From Cycloclasticus pugetii PS-1 (GTDB taxonomy: Bacteria > Pseudomonadota > Gammaproteobacteria > Methylococcales > Cycloclasticaceae), in NCBI RefSeq assembly GCF_000384415.1, contig NZ_ARVU01000001.1, forward strand, positions 310,001 through 374,000: a stretch of 64,000 bases of DNA, in the 5' to 3' direction. Below the pieces are notes generated by a model. That model ran no database searches and was not told where the DNA came from. It was given only the letters and a program-made list of their open reading frames with translations. Shown piece by piece: positions 52,555 to 63,502 of this stretch (positions are counted from its first letter, which is position 1; each line of letters opens with the position of its first letter). The translations under genes were made by a program, and so were the position numbers.

Positions 52555-54104
52555 TGCCAGCTAAGCAAAATTCTTCGTTGCTGCCTTTGCAAACCGTGTT
52601 GGACGGCTTGTTGGAGGTTGACTCAGACATACGTATTGCAAATTTGAGTGTAGATGCGCGCAATATTCAAAAAGATGACGTATTTATAGCAGTCGCTGGT
52701 TCACAACAGCATGGCCTTATGTACGCAGAACAAGCGATACAAGCTGGCGCAGTTGCGATTATTTATGACCCTGAAGCAGGGGGTGAATTTTTAGCCGAGA
52801 AAGTAAAAAAAGCACATAGCATTTCCCTCTTTAAGCTTGCCAACCTTGGTGAGCATATCAGCATCATGGCTGCGCGTTTATATCAATTTCCATCGAAGGA
52901 GTTATCTGTGGTCGGGATTACTGGCACCAATGGTAAAACCTCGGTGAGCCACTTTATTGCTCAGGCATTAAATGTACAGACAAATTCATCCGCTATCATC
53001 GGTACCTTAGGCTGGGGACAGGTTGATGATTTAAAGAAAACGATCAATACCACTCCAGATGCAGTGAGTGTTCAGCGGCAACTGGCGACTTTACGCGACG
53101 AAGGCATTGCAACCGTTGCGATGGAAGTTTCTTCGCATGGTTTAGATCAAGGGCGGGTTAAGGCGGTTGCGTTTAAGGGCGCTGTGTTCACAAATTTAAC
53201 ACATGACCATTTGGATTATCATCAAACCCTTGAGGCTTATGGTGATGCTAAATTAACCTTATTCAAATGTCCTTCATTAAGCTTTGTTGTTCTAAATCGG
53301 GATGATGCCTTTAGTGAGCGGATTAAAAACGCACTGTCATCAAGCGTTAAAGTGTATTCATTCTCAAGGTCGAGCTGCTATTCAACAGTTGAAAATTGTT
53401 TGTTTATCTCTAATGAACGATTGCTAGCAACGGGCTTATCATTCGAGTTGTCTTTTAATGGGTGTACTGTTCAAGTTCACTCTGAACTGTTTGGTGCTTT
53501 CAATATTGATAACCTTGTTGCAAGCACTGCTGTGTTAATAGCAATGGGTGATGAATTGAGTGTCGCCGTTGCTAAGGTTGAAAAGGTGAAGGCCGTTGAA
53601 GGGCGTATGCAACGGGTTTTAGTTGAAGGGGCTGAGCCCGAAGTGGTGGTTGATTATGCGCACACACCAGATGCCTTAAGGCTTGCTTTGCAAAGCTTGC
53701 GTCAGCACTGCAAAGGAACCTTAAGATTGGTTTTTGGCTGTGGCGGTAATCGGGATGAAGCAAAGCGTCCACTAATGGGGGCCATAGCGGATGAGTTAGC
53801 CGATAGTATTGTTATTACAAATGACAACCCACGTTTTGAATCAGCTGAAGCGATCGCTGAGCAGATTAAAGCAGGCATTAGTCATGTGGCTAAGCTGACC
53901 GTTACGCTTGATCGTGGGCAGGCAATACAGCAAACCATTGCAAGTGCCGCTAAAAACGACATTATTTTAGTGGCCGGTAAAGGGCACGAAGAATACCAAC
54001 AGATACAGAATGAAAAAATAGCTTTTAGCGATGTTGCACAGGTAAAAGATGCATTAAATGCAAGCGTGTTGAGCGAAGAGGGAGGTCACGGATGCAAACC
54101 ATGA
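52551..54104 (+). CDS. murE: UDP-MurNAc-tripeptide synthetase MurE (meso-DAP adding)
   Basis: 517 residues. Three Mur-ligase domains: an N-terminal one with FIAVAGSQQHG, a central ATP-binding one with GITGTNGKTSVSHF (P-loop 125-130) and a C-terminal one with DNPR (in TNDNPRFES), the motif that selects meso-diaminopimelate. It adds DAP in cytoplasmic lipid-II precursor synthesis. Overlaps ftsI by 4 and murF by 13 bases. Confidence 0.96.
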   Translation: MMPAKQNSSLLPLQTVLDGLLEVDSDIRIANLSVDARNIQKDDVFIAVAGSQQHGLMYAEQAIQAGAVAIIYDPEAGGEFLAEKVKKAHSISLFKLANLGEHISIMAARLYQFPSKELSVVGITGTNGKTSVSHFIAQALNVQTNSSAIIGTLGWGQVDDLKKTINTTPDAVSVQRQLATLRDEGIATVAMEVSSHGLDQGRVKAVAFKGAVFTNLTHDHLDYHQTLEAYGDAKLTLFKCPSLSFVVLNRDDAFSERIKNALSSSVKVYSFSRSSCYSTVENCLFISNERLLATGLSFELSFNGCTVQVHSELFGAFNIDNLVASTAVLIAMGDELSVAVAKVEKVKAVEGRMQRVLVEGAEPEVVVDYAHTPDALRLALQSLRQHCKGTLRLVFGCGGNRDEAKRPLMGAIADELADSIVITNDNPRFESAEAIAEQIKAGISHVAKLTVTLDRGQAIQQTIASAAKNDIILVAGKGHEEYQQIQNEKIAFSDVAQVKDALNASVLSEEGGHGCKP

Positions 54105-55492
54105 GCCTTCAGCAAGCAGCGGTTATCACTAAAGGGCACCTTGTGGGTGAAAACGTGAGCTTTAATGCCATTAGTACAGACACAAGAAAGATCCAACAGG
54201 GTGATCTTTTTGTTGCCTTACAAGGTGAAAATTTTGACGCAAATGATTTTGTAGAACAGGCCAATAAGAACGGTGCAGTGGCGGCGATTGTTAGTGCTGA
54301 GATAAGTGTTGATATGCCATATGTGAGAGTAGATGACACTTTATTAGCTTTAACGCAGATCGCAAAAGAACAACGTAAGGCGCTGGATATCCCCTTGGTC
54401 GCTATTACGGGCAGTAATGGCAAAACCAGTGTAAAAGAAATGTTAGCAAGCATTTTAAGCGGTTCGAATAAAGTGCTAGCAACAGAAGGTAATCTGAATA
54501 ATCAAATAGGCGTGCCGCTTACTTTATTAAGGCTAACCGACGAATATGATGTTGCAGTGATTGAAATGGGCGCAAGTCATTCAGGTGATATTGCGCATCT
54601 ATGTGATATTGCAGCACCAACCGTGGCGATTTTAAATAATGTTGGCTCAGCGCACTTAGAGGGGTTTGGCAGTATTCAGGGTGTTGCCAACGCGAAAGGT
54701 GAAATTGTTTCAGGAGTTAGTGAAACAGGGACGGCGATTCTTAATCAAGAAGAGCCTTGGTTAGACCAATGGCTGGCGTTACTTGGAAATAGACGTGTTA
54801 TTCGTTTCGGCTGGTCTGATAATGCTGATGTGTGGGCAGATATTGAATCGGTACAAACGGGTATTTTTAACGGTCAATTTAAAACGACTTTTATTCTGCA
54901 TTATCAGCAAGAACAGGTCGAAATTCAGCTAAACCTTATCGGTACGCATAATGTTCTAAATGCACTTGCGGCGGCCAGTGCAGCCATCAGTTTAGGCGAG
55001 TCGCTCACTGATATTAAAGAAGGGTTAGAGCGACTGATGGTGGTAAAAGGTCGGATGCAATCATTAAAAGGCGTTAATAACAGTGTTGTTATTAATGATT
55101 GCTACAACGCAAACCCTAAATCATTTGAAGCAGCCATGGCCTGTTTAAAAAATATACAGCAACCTGTGTGGTTAGTGCTGGGTGATTTTGCAGAGCTTGG
55201 GACTGAGAGTATGCAGATTCATCGGCAGTTAGGTGCAGACATTGAAACCAGTCATGTAGAGCGTTTTTATGCTGTCGGCGAGCAGATGAAAGTGGCGGTG
55301 AATGAGTTTAATAAGCACAGTAAGTCGCCAAATCGGCAGGCGGTTCACTTTTCTACTAAAGACGCGTTGGCAGTGCACTTAGAGCATGAGCTGAGTGCGG
55401 ATACAGTGATTTTGCTAAAAGGCTCTCGTTCACAGGGTTTAGAAACTATTGTTGAAAAAATAACACTTAAAGAGGACAGCGTATGTTGTTAA
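54092..55492 (+). CDS. murF: UDP-MurNAc-pentapeptide synthetase MurF
   Basis: 466 residues. The motifs [13 protein letters not shown] (P-loop), [23 protein letters not shown] and [11 protein letters not shown] (C-terminal domain) are MurF-specific. It adds D-Ala-D-Ala (made by the Ddl encoded later in the cluster). It overlaps murE by 13 bases and mraY by 10. Confidence 0.96.
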   Translation: MQTMSLQQAAVITKGHLVGENVSFNAISTDTRKIQQGDLFVALQGENFDANDFVEQANKNGAVAAIVSAEISVDMPYVRVDDTLLALTQIAKEQRKALDIPLVAITGSNGKTSVKEMLASILSGSNKVLATEGNLNNQIGVPLTLLRLTDEYDVAVIEMGASHSGDIAHLCDIAAPTVAILNNVGSAHLEGFGSIQGVANAKGEIVSGVSETGTAILNQEEPWLDQWLALLGNRRVIRFGWSDNADVWADIESVQTGIFNGQFKTTFILHYQQEQVEIQLNLIGTHNVLNALAAASAAISLGESLTDIKEGLERLMVVKGRMQSLKGVNNSVVINDCYNANPKSFEAAMACLKNIQQPVWLVLGDFAELGTESMQIHRQLGADIETSHVERFYAVGEQMKVAVNEFNKHSKSPNRQAVHFSTKDALAVHLEHELSADTVILLKGSRSQGLETIVEKITLKEDSVCC

Positions 55493-56565
55493 TGATTGCA
55501 GACTGGCTGTCTGAATACCACAGTGGTTTTAGAGTGTTTCACTATCTGACGATGCGTTCGATTTTAGGCACGTTAACGGCGTTGTTTATCGCCTTTCTTG
55601 TTGGGCCAACCATGATTCGTAGGTTGACGTTTCATAAGATAGGTCAGGCGGTACGTGATGATGGTCCGGAAACACATTTTAAAAAAGCGGGCACGCCAAC
55701 AATGGGCGGGACGTTAATTTTAGTGGCCGTTGGTTTGAGTACCTTGTTGTGGGCTGATCTTTCCAATCGATATGTTTGGGTCGTGTTGCTGGTTACCCTG
55801 TTAACAGGGGTAATAGGCTTTATTGATGATTATAAAAAAGTAGCCTTGCAAGACCCCAAAGGCTTGTCGGCGGGTAAAAAATATTTAGGTCAGTCAGTGA
55901 TTGCCTTATCGGCGGCGTTATTTTTGTATTACACAGCGGTATCGCCCATTGAAACGACACTGTTCGTACCATTTTTTAAAGATGTAAGCCTTCAACTAGG
56001 CTGGTTCTTTGTTCCGTTGACTTATTTTGTGATCGTTGGCACCAGTAATGCGGTTAATTTAACCGATGGTTTGGATGGCCTAGCGATCATGCCGACAGTC
56101 TTAGTCGCAGGTGCGTTGGGTATTTTTGCGTATTTATCTGGGAATGCACAATTTGCTCAATATTTGGCGATTCCTAGCTTACAAGGAACGGGTGAGCTGG
56201 TTGTGTTTTGTGGGGCGATAGTGGGTGCAGGTATGGGTTTCCTATGGTTTAACGCTTACCCCGCAATGGTTTTTATGGGAGATGTGGGTGCGCTGGCGTT
56301 AGGGGCTGCCTTGGGGGTTTTAGCAGTCTTAGTACGCCAAGAATTGGTGTTAATCATCATGGGCGGTGTGTTTGTGATGGAAACGGTTTCGGTCATCTTG
56401 CAAGTGGCCTCGTTTAAATTAACCGGTAAGCGCATTTTTAGAATGGCGCCTATTCATCATCATTTCGAGTTAAAAGGCTGGCCAGAGCCAAGAATTATTG
56501 TTCGTTTTTGGATTATCACCGTTATTTTGGTGTTAATCGGGTTGTCTACGTTAAAACTAAGATAA
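55483..56565 (+). CDS. mraY: Phospho-MurNAc-pentapeptide translocase MraY
   Basis: 360 residues, ten membrane helices. Conserved cytoplasmic motifs are [36 protein letters not shown] and the HHH loop in [10 protein letters not shown]. It transfers phospho-MurNAc-pentapeptide to undecaprenyl phosphate, forming lipid I. A second ATG at 55492 is possible. It overlaps murF by 10 bases. Confidence 0.96.
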   Translation: MLLMIADWLSEYHSGFRVFHYLTMRSILGTLTALFIAFLVGPTMIRRLTFHKIGQAVRDDGPETHFKKAGTPTMGGTLILVAVGLSTLLWADLSNRYVWVVLLVTLLTGVIGFIDDYKKVALQDPKGLSAGKKYLGQSVIALSAALFLYYTAVSPIETTLFVPFFKDVSLQLGWFFVPLTYFVIVGTSNAVNLTDGLDGLAIMPTVLVAGALGIFAYLSGNAQFAQYLAIPSLQGTGELVVFCGAIVGAGMGFLWFNAYPAMVFMGDVGALALGAALGVLAVLVRQELVLIIMGGVFVMETVSVILQVASFKLTGKRIFRMAPIHHHFELKGWPEPRIIVRFWIITVILVLIGLSTLKLR

Positions 56566-57962
56566 TGGAAGCACTGATGCAAAATGATTTTCACTATCAA
56601 CGTTTAGGTTTAGCCCGTTTGGGCTTGGATCAAGATGGCGTGCGTGTACTTGTTGTGGGTCTGGGCGTGACCGGTTTATCGGTGATTAGATTCCTGCAAC
56701 AAAATCATATTGAAGTGGCTGTGGTTGATAGCCGTGAAACTCCGCCTGGTTTAGATGTGGTTGAAGAATCATTTCGAGATATTGCTGTGTTTACTGGCGG
56801 TTTTGATCATGATTTTTTTGAAGCAGCGACGCATATTATTGTGAGTCCTGGGGTGACGTTGGAGGAGCAAGAAATTCAAGCAGCATCAGAACGTGGTGTG
56901 CCTGTGTTTGGTGATATAGACCTTTTCGCGGTGTGTGTAGATGCGCCTGTTGTAGGTATTACTGGTTCAAATGGAAAAAGTACCGTGACAACCTTATTGG
57001 GCCAGATGGCTGAAAAAGCTCAATGGGATGTTCGAGTCGGTGGAAACCTAGGGACACCGGCTTTAGATTTGTTAACCGAGAAAACGGCCGACTTGTATGT
57101 TTTAGAACTATCTAGTTTTCAGCTTGAAAGAACCTCTCAGCTTAAAGCTGATGTGGCGGCGCTGCTGAACATTAGTGATGACCATATGGATCGTTATCGC
57201 AGCGTGGTGGCTTATTGTGATGCGAAACAACGAATCTTTTTTGGTGAGGGCGTGGCGGTTTTTAACCGTCAAGACGAGATGGTTAACGCATTGGTATTAC
57301 CATCGGAACGTCAAGGTGTTTCATTTGGCTTGGATCAGCCTAATGGTGATCATTATGGTCTGCTATCGGTGGACGGCGCAGAATGGTTGTCAAAAGGTAG
57401 TGAGCCTATTTTGCAAGTTGCTGAGTTAAAAATTAAAGGCACACATAATATTCAAAATGCTCTAGCTGCGATGGCGATGGCCGATGCGCTAAAGATTCCA
57501 GTAGCGGCTCAACAAATAGCATTAAGAGAGTTTTCAGGCCTTAGTCATCGAACGCAATGGGTGACTGAGTTAAAGGGTGTTACATGGATAAATGATTCTA
57601 AAGCCACCAACCCAGGAGCCTGTTTAGCGGCGCTAAATGGTTTGCCTGCTCCGATTATTCTAATTGCTGGCGGTGATGGAAAAGGCGCTGACTTTAGTTT
57701 GTTAAAGCAGAGTATTCAGTCAAATGTTTCATTGGTCATATTGCTTGGGCGTGATGCTAAAAGGTTTCAGCAAGAAGCGGTTGGGTCAATACCTTGTGAA
57801 TTGGTTGCTAATATCGAAAAAGCGGTTCAACTAGCCGCTGAGCATGCAGTATCTGGAGACACAGTATTATTGTCGCCTGCTTGTGCATCGCTGGACCAAT
57901 TTGCAAGTTATCAGCAACGTGGTGAGCATTTTATGGCGGCTGTGGAGGCGTTAGAACGATGA
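56565..57962 (+). CDS. murD: UDP-MurNAc-L-Ala:D-Glu ligase MurD
   Basis: 465 residues from ATG 56565 in TAATG overlap with mraY; a longer frame to 56508 lies entirely inside mraY, and ATG 56577 is also possible. VVGLGVTGLSVIRFL (Rossmann start), GITGSNGKSTVTTLLGQ (P-loop), ISDDHMDRY and NDSKATNPGA identify MurD. It adds D-glutamate. ftsW overlaps the stop by 4 bases. Confidence 0.95.
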   Translation: MEALMQNDFHYQRLGLARLGLDQDGVRVLVVGLGVTGLSVIRFLQQNHIEVAVVDSRETPPGLDVVEESFRDIAVFTGGFDHDFFEAATHIIVSPGVTLEEQEIQAASERGVPVFGDIDLFAVCVDAPVVGITGSNGKSTVTTLLGQMAEKAQWDVRVGGNLGTPALDLLTEKTADLYVLELSSFQLERTSQLKADVAALLNISDDHMDRYRSVVAYCDAKQRIFFGEGVAVFNRQDEMVNALVLPSERQGVSFGLDQPNGDHYGLLSVDGAEWLSKGSEPILQVAELKIKGTHNIQNALAAMAMADALKIPVAAQQIALREFSGLSHRTQWVTELKGVTWINDSKATNPGACLAALNGLPAPIILIAGGDGKGADFSLLKQSIQSNVSLVILLGRDAKRFQQEAVGSIPCELVANIEKAVQLAAEHAVSGDTVLLSPACASLDQFASYQQRGEHFMAAVEALER

Positions 57963-59155
57963 GTGCTGCGATGTTAAGCGTAGGAGAGTCTTCACGAGTG
58001 GCAAGACGCGGCCGTTACTATTTAGATGGCTGGATGTTATTTGCGGCGATGAGTTTGCTTTGCATTGGTTATGTGATGGTGGTGTCGGCTTCATTACACA
58101 TTGGCGAAAGAGTGTTCGACAATATTTGGCATTACCCTGCACGTCAGGCGGCACATATTGTTGTGGGTTTGATCTTGGCGTTTGTCATGGCCAATGTTCC
58201 ATTATCGGCATGGGAGCAAAGTGGGCCTAACCTAATTTTGGTAGCGATCGCCCTACTGGTCTTGGTGTTTATTCCGGGTATCGGCGTGAAGGTAAATGGT
58301 AGTTACCGCTGGATTAATTTGGGCGTAGCTCGGCTTCAAGTCTCAGAAATTGTAAAGCTTGTTTGTATTGTTTATATGGCAGGTTTTTTAACGCGTCATG
58401 TTCATGTTGTCCGCGAGTCTATCAAAGGGGTAATACGCCCTATGCTACCGCTAGGTGTGGTGTTCGGTTTGTTGTTGGCTGAGCCTGATTTTGGTGCAAC
58501 GTTTGTTATTGGCTTTAGTGTGATGTGCATGATGTTTTTAGGGGGTGCACGCCTTATAGAGTTTTTGACCCTTGTGTTGATGGGGGTTGTATTAGGTGTA
58601 CTGGCGATTGCTTCTTCAACTTACAGAATGGAACGAGTGACAGCTTTCATGGATCCTTGGGCAGATCACTTAGGTTCGGGGTTTCAGCTGGTTCAATCGC
58701 TTATTGCAATGGGACGTGGTGAATGGTTTGGGGTAGGGCTAGGTAGTAGTATCCAAAAGTTGTTTTATTTACCAGAAGCGCATACCGATTTTATTTTTGC
58801 GGTTCTCAGTGAAGAATTGGGTTTTATAGGGTCTAGTGTGGTGATTTTGTTATTTGGTTTATTGCTATGGCGTGCTTTTCAAATAGGTAAGGCCGCAGAG
58901 CGATTAAACCTAAGATTTTATTCATTATTAGCTTACGGTTTAGGTGTCTGGATTGGCCTGCAATCGTTTGTAAATATTGCTGTAAATATGGGTGTGTTAC
59001 CGACGAAAGGGTTAACCTTGCCTTTAATGAGCTATGGTGGCAGTAGCATGATTGTAATGTGCATGGTCGTGGGTTTGTTGTGCCGTATTTACCATGAAAC
59101 ACAACAACAGTACATGTCTCAATTGAAAGGGGGCGCGGCATGGCATTACGCATAA
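57959..59155 (+). CDS. ftsW: Septal peptidoglycan polymerase FtsW
   Basis: 398 residues, SEDS family with about ten membrane helices. Signatures are GVKVNGSYRWINLG (catalytic loop region), AEPDFGATFV, LPEAHTDFIFAVLSEELG (as AHTDFIFAVLSEELG) and PLMSYGGSSM. It polymerises glycan strands with FtsI. It overlaps murD and murG. Confidence 0.95.
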   Translation: MSAAMLSVGESSRVARRGRYYLDGWMLFAAMSLLCIGYVMVVSASLHIGERVFDNIWHYPARQAAHIVVGLILAFVMANVPLSAWEQSGPNLILVAIALLVLVFIPGIGVKVNGSYRWINLGVARLQVSEIVKLVCIVYMAGFLTRHVHVVRESIKGVIRPMLPLGVVFGLLLAEPDFGATFVIGFSVMCMMFLGGARLIEFLTLVLMGVVLGVLAIASSTYRMERVTAFMDPWADHLGSGFQLVQSLIAMGRGEWFGVGLGSSIQKLFYLPEAHTDFIFAVLSEELGFIGSSVVILLFGLLLWRAFQIGKAAERLNLRFYSLLAYGLGVWIGLQSFVNIAVNMGVLPTKGLTLPLMSYGGSSMIVMCMVVGLLCRIYHETQQQYMSQLKGGAAWHYA

Positions 59156-60201
59156 TGATTATGGCGGGTGGCACAGGTGGGCACGTCTTTCCAGCCTTGG
59201 CTGTGGCAGATTACTTACAGAATGCTGGACACATGGTTAGCTGGTTAGGCACCAAAAAGGGCATTGAAGCAACAGTAGTGCCGGAAGCCGGTATTGAAAT
59301 TGACTGGTTAAGCGTATCCGGTTTGCGAGGCAAAGGTCTGCTGAGCTTATTGCTAGCGCCAATAATGTTGTTAAAAGCCTGCTATCAGGCCGCTAACATC
59401 ATTCGTCGTCGTCAACCCGATGTGATATTAGGGCTGGGTGGTTTTGCCTCAGGCCCTGGTGGTTTGATGGCTTGGTTACACAAAACGCCGCTGGTTATAC
59501 ATGAACAAAACCGGGTGCCAGGTACAACAAATCGTTTGTTAAAAAAGTTGGCTAAGCGGGTATTAGAAGCCTTTCCAAATAGTTTTGATGAACAGACAGG
59601 CGCTATCTTTACAGGTAACCCAGTTAGAAAAGAGTTGTTAGGCAGCTCGGTGGGTGAGCTAAAGAAAAACACAAATATTTTAGTCGTTGGTGGTAGCTTG
59701 GGTGCATCGGTATTGAATGAGGTGGTGCCTGAGGCATTACAAAGCCTACAGGCTAGTTTAAGCGTTAACGTTATTCATCAGGCAGGCAAAGCGACCATAC
59801 AGATTGCCAGAGAAAAATATGGTGAGGCGGGTGTTGCAGCAGATATTCGAGAGTTTATTGCGGATATGAAGCAAGTATATCAATGGGCTGATATTGTGAT
59901 TTGTAGGGCAGGAGCAATGACCATTTCTGAGTTAGCAATAATGGGCTTACCTTCCATTCTTGTACCACTGCCGCATGCCATAGATGATCATCAAACTAAA
60001 AATGCAGCCTACTTAGCAGATGCAGAGGCGGCTGTGTTGATGCCGCAGTCGACACTGACATCACAGAACCTGTCAGAAACATTAAAGGCCTTGCTTACTA
60101 ATGAAAATCAATTATCAGATATGCGTAAAAAAGCACGGTCGTTAGCAAAACCAGAGGCAACAGAATTAGTTGCTAATGCTTGTTTGGAGGTGGCTTTATG
60201 A
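59140..60201 (+). CDS. murG: UDP-GlcNAc:lipid I transferase MurG
   Basis: 353 residues, GT28 fold. [18 protein letters not shown] (N-terminal Gly loop), [43 protein letters not shown] and [16 protein letters not shown] are the standard motifs. It completes lipid II on the inner face of the membrane. It starts 16 bases before the end of ftsW. Confidence 0.96.
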   Translation: MALRIMIMAGGTGGHVFPALAVADYLQNAGHMVSWLGTKKGIEATVVPEAGIEIDWLSVSGLRGKGLLSLLLAPIMLLKACYQAANIIRRRQPDVILGLGGFASGPGGLMAWLHKTPLVIHEQNRVPGTTNRLLKKLAKRVLEAFPNSFDEQTGAIFTGNPVRKELLGSSVGELKKNTNILVVGGSLGASVLNEVVPEALQSLQASLSVNVIHQAGKATIQIAREKYGEAGVAADIREFIADMKQVYQWADIVICRAGAMTISELAIMGLPSILVPLPHAIDDHQTKNAAYLADAEAAVLMPQSTLTSQNLSETLKALLTNENQLSDMRKKARSLAKPEATELVANACLEVAL

Positions 60202-61652
60202 TGCCCAATACGCATAAACATTATTCAGCGCACTTAGGTTTTGGCAAACTTAAGCGTATTCATTTTATCGGCATTGGTGGTGCGGGAATGAGTGGCATAG
60301 CCGAAGTGTTGATCAACCTTGGCTATGAGGTATCAGGGTCAGATATTCGTAATAGTAAAGTAACTGAGCGATTAGCGAACCAAGGTGCGACCATTTACAT
60401 CGGGCACATGGCCGAGAATGTAGACGATTGCGATGTAGTGGTAACCTCAACAGCGGTTCAAAAAGACAATGCAGAAGTTGTTGCTGCGAAAGAGCAACGT
60501 GTGCCGGTTATTCCGCGCGCTGAAATGCTTGCGGAATTGATGCGGTTTAGGTTTGGTATTGCAATTGCCGGTACGCATGGAAAAACCACAACAACTAGTC
60601 TATTGGCAGTGCTGATGACAGAGGGGCAACTGGACCCTACCTTTGTGATTGGTGGTTTGTTAAACAGTGCAGGGTCAAATGCAAAACTGGGTGAAAGCCA
60701 TTACTTGGTTGCAGAAGCAGATGAAAGTGATGCGTCATTTTTACACCTTCAACCCATGATTGCAGTGGTCACCAATATTGATGAAGACCATATGAGTACA
60801 TACGGTGGCGATTTTCAGCAAGTGAAAGATGCCTTTCAGTCGTTTTTACATCAATTGCCATTTTATGGTTTAGCGGTGATGTGTGTTGATGATGAGAATA
60901 TACGCGAATTGGCGCCATCGATTGGCAAACCTATTTTGAGTTATGGCATTGATCAAGCGGCAGATTTTCAGGCGTTGAATGTAAAACAAGAAGGCTTTCG
61001 AACACATTTTAATTTAAAGCGTTTGGGTAATAAGGGGCAGTTACCGTTAACCTTGAATATGCCGGGTAAACATAATGTTTTAAATGCTCTGGCGGCAATT
61101 GCAGTGGCCAGTGAGTTGGGCGTATCTGATGAGGCGATTGCATCTGGCCTGAATCACTTTAAGGGTGTTGGACGACGCTTCCAAGTGAATGGCGAAATAA
61201 AGCGAGAAGGTGGTTCAGCTTTATTGGTTGATGACTATGGGCATCACCCTCGTGAAGTTATCGCCACCATTAAAGCTGTGCGTGAAGGCTGGTCAGACAA
61301 GCGCTTGGTTTTGGTTTTTCAACCACACCGTTACTCTAGAACACACGATATGTTTGAAGATTTTGTCGATGTGTTAAATGAGGTGGATGTATTGGTATTA
61401 CTTGACGTGTTTGCTGCTGGTGAAAAACCAATTGCTGGTTCTGATGGGGCAGCCTTGAGTAAGGCCATTCGGCAACGAGGAAAAATTATTCCTGTATTCG
61501 TCAAGGATATTCAGCAACTCCCCGATGTTTTAGATGGCGTTTTATTAGCCAATGACATTGTGGTGACTTCTGGGGCCGGAGATATTGGTGCCGCATCTGC
61601 AAAGTTAGAAAAACAGTTAAATACTCTAAGCGACCTTGGGCAAACGACCTAG
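60198..61652 (+). CDS. murC: UDP-N-acetylmuramate-L-alanine ligase MurC
   Basis: 484 residues from ATG 60198 (ATGA overlap with murG, GGAGG eight bases upstream). [18 protein letters not shown] (as [12 protein letters not shown]), [23 protein letters not shown] and [10 protein letters not shown] identify it. It performs the first ligation on UDP-MurNAc. murB follows 6 bp later, so this is one of the few non-overlapping joints in the cluster. Confidence 0.96.
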   Translation: MMPNTHKHYSAHLGFGKLKRIHFIGIGGAGMSGIAEVLINLGYEVSGSDIRNSKVTERLANQGATIYIGHMAENVDDCDVVVTSTAVQKDNAEVVAAKEQRVPVIPRAEMLAELMRFRFGIAIAGTHGKTTTTSLLAVLMTEGQLDPTFVIGGLLNSAGSNAKLGESHYLVAEADESDASFLHLQPMIAVVTNIDEDHMSTYGGDFQQVKDAFQSFLHQLPFYGLAVMCVDDENIRELAPSIGKPILSYGIDQAADFQALNVKQEGFRTHFNLKRLGNKGQLPLTLNMPGKHNVLNALAAIAVASELGVSDEAIASGLNHFKGVGRRFQVNGEIKREGGSALLVDDYGHHPREVIATIKAVREGWSDKRLVLVFQPHRYSRTHDMFEDFVDVLNEVDVLVLLDVFAAGEKPIAGSDGAALSKAIRQRGKIIPVFVKDIQQLPDVLDGVLLANDIVVTSGAGDIGAASAKLEKQLNTLSDLGQTT

Positions 61653-61658
61653 GGGCTT

Positions 61659-62567
61659 ATGCATATGATGATGAAAAATACTCACCAATTAACAGGATGC
61701 TTGATGGAGAAGGAGCCCTTGGCTCGTTATACATCATGGCGTGTGGGTGGTATTGCAGATCGGTTATATAAACCAGCAGGTATAGAGGACGCACAACAAT
61801 ATTTGAAGTCGCTACCAGCTGGCGAGCCAGTACTTTGGTTGGGTTTGGGTAGTAATGTATTAATTCGTGATGGTGGCGTGCGCGGCTCAGTCATTTATAC
61901 ACGAGGTTGTTTAAAACAGATGGAACAATTGGCTGACGGAATGCTTAAAGTTGAAGCAGGTGTGCCGTGTGCTTTGGTGGCTAAACTAGCTGCAGAAAAA
62001 GGCTTGTCTGGGGCGGAGTTTTTAGCCGGTATTCCCGGCACAATGGGTGGTGCGTTAGCTATGAATGCTGGTGCATTTGGTGGTGAAACATGGGCGTTAG
62101 TTAGTAAGGTTGTTTTGTTGAATCGGCACGGGGATTTAATAGTACGCGATGCGGATGATTTTGACGTGGGCTATCGCTCAGTATCACTGGCTGATGATGA
62201 GTGGTTTGTAGCGTGTTATTTAGATATTCCTCAAGGTGGCAATAAAGAAAGTCGTGAAAAAATACGTCAGTTATTGGCTAAACGTTCACAAACACAACCT
62301 ACAAATGTTCCTAGCGGTGGATCTGTTTTCAAAAACCCTGAAGGAGACCATGCGGCGCATTTAGTTGAAATAACAGGCTTGAAAGGTTATCGAATTGGCG
62401 GTGCGCAAGTATCAGAGAAACATTCGAACTTTATATTAAATACAGGTCATGCCACGGCTAAGGACATTGAACGTCTCATTGAATATGTCAAAGGTCAGGT
62501 GCATAAAAATCAGGGTGTTTTGCTTGAAACAGAAGTTCGTATTATCGGTGAGGAAAAGGCGCAATGA
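61659..62567 (+). CDS. murB: UDP-N-acetylenolpyruvoylglucosamine reductase MurB
   Basis: 302 residues, type II MurB (short form). LARYTSWRVGGIADRLY, LGLGSNVLIRDGG (FAD loop), GIPGTMGGALAMNAGAFGGE and SGGSVFKNP (catalytic Ser) are present. FAD- and NADPH-dependent reduction gives UDP-MurNAc. ATG 61659, 61665 and 61668 are possible starts. ddl overlaps the stop by 4 bases. Confidence 0.95.
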   Translation: MHMMMKNTHQLTGCLMEKEPLARYTSWRVGGIADRLYKPAGIEDAQQYLKSLPAGEPVLWLGLGSNVLIRDGGVRGSVIYTRGCLKQMEQLADGMLKVEAGVPCALVAKLAAEKGLSGAEFLAGIPGTMGGALAMNAGAFGGETWALVSKVVLLNRHGDLIVRDADDFDVGYRSVSLADDEWFVACYLDIPQGGNKESREKIRQLLAKRSQTQPTNVPSGGSVFKNPEGDHAAHLVEITGLKGYRIGGAQVSEKHSNFILNTGHATAKDIERLIEYVKGQVHKNQGVLLETEVRIIGEEKAQ

Positions 62568-63502
62568 GCACTATTCAATCCGCTAAATCTTTTGGCAAGG
62601 TTGCTGTGGCAATGGGTGGGCATGCTGCTGAGCGTGACATTTCATTATTAAGTGGTGAGGCCGTTTTGTCGGCCCTTAAATCACAGGGGGTTGATGCGAT
62701 TAAGTTTGATACGGCAGCCTCTGACATCATGGAGTTAAAAGAAAAAGGTATAGACCGTGTTTTTAATATTATGCACGGGCGTGGTGGAGAAGATGGCCAA
62801 TTGCAAGGTGCTTTAGAACTAATTGGCATTCCCTACACAGGGAGTGGTGTATTGGGGTCTGCATTGGGCATGGATAAGTTAAGAACAAAAAACTGTTGGC
62901 TGGGTGCTGGGCTTCCAACACCAAAATGGATGGTGCTAGAAAAAGAATCCGATATAGATGCATGCGTAGTTGCGCTAGGTTTTCCAGTCATGGTTAAACC
63001 AGCGCTAGAAGGCTCTAGTTTGGGGATGGCAAAAGCAAATACCATAGAGCAGCTTCGTGAAGCGTATAAAAAAGCAATGAAATTTACCTGTGATGTTATG
63101 GCAGAGCAGTGGGTTGAAGGAGCAGAGTACACCGTGGCTGTACTAGCAGATAAAGCGTTGCCAGTGATTAGATTGGAAACCCCTAATGAGTTTTATGATT
63201 ACGAAGCGAAATATCAGGCAGAAACAACTCAATACCATTGCCCCTGTGGGCTAACTGCTGAACAAGAACAAGCCTTACAACACTTATCGATTAAAGCCTT
63301 TAAGTTGTTGGCTGCTGAAGGTTGGGGGCGCGTTGATTTAATGTTAGATGCACAAGGTAAGCCGCAGTTATTAGAAATAAATACGGTACCTGGAATGACC
63401 GACCACAGCTTAGTCCCAATGGCCGCAAAACAGGCAGGTATTGATTTTAATACATTAGTTTGGCAGATATTGGAAACCAGCTTTGCGAAGGAGGGGGCAT
63501 GA
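62564..63502 (+). CDS. ddl: D-alanine-D-alanine ligase
   Basis: 312 residues, DdlB-like ATP-grasp enzyme. VAMGGHAAERDISLLSG (N-terminal), GRGGEDGQLQGALE, KPALEGSSLGMAKA (ATP-grasp loop), GRVDLMLD and LEINTVPGMTDHSLVP (Mg ligands) are conserved. It makes the dipeptide used by MurF. It overlaps ftsQ (ATGA). Confidence 0.96.
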   Translation: MSTIQSAKSFGKVAVAMGGHAAERDISLLSGEAVLSALKSQGVDAIKFDTAASDIMELKEKGIDRVFNIMHGRGGEDGQLQGALELIGIPYTGSGVLGSALGMDKLRTKNCWLGAGLPTPKWMVLEKESDIDACVVALGFPVMVKPALEGSSLGMAKANTIEQLREAYKKAMKFTCDVMAEQWVEGAEYTVAVLADKALPVIRLETPNEFYDYEAKYQAETTQYHCPCGLTAEQEQALQHLSIKAFKLLAAEGWGRVDLMLDAQGKPQLLEINTVPGMTDHSLVPMAAKQAGIDFNTLVWQILETSFAKEGA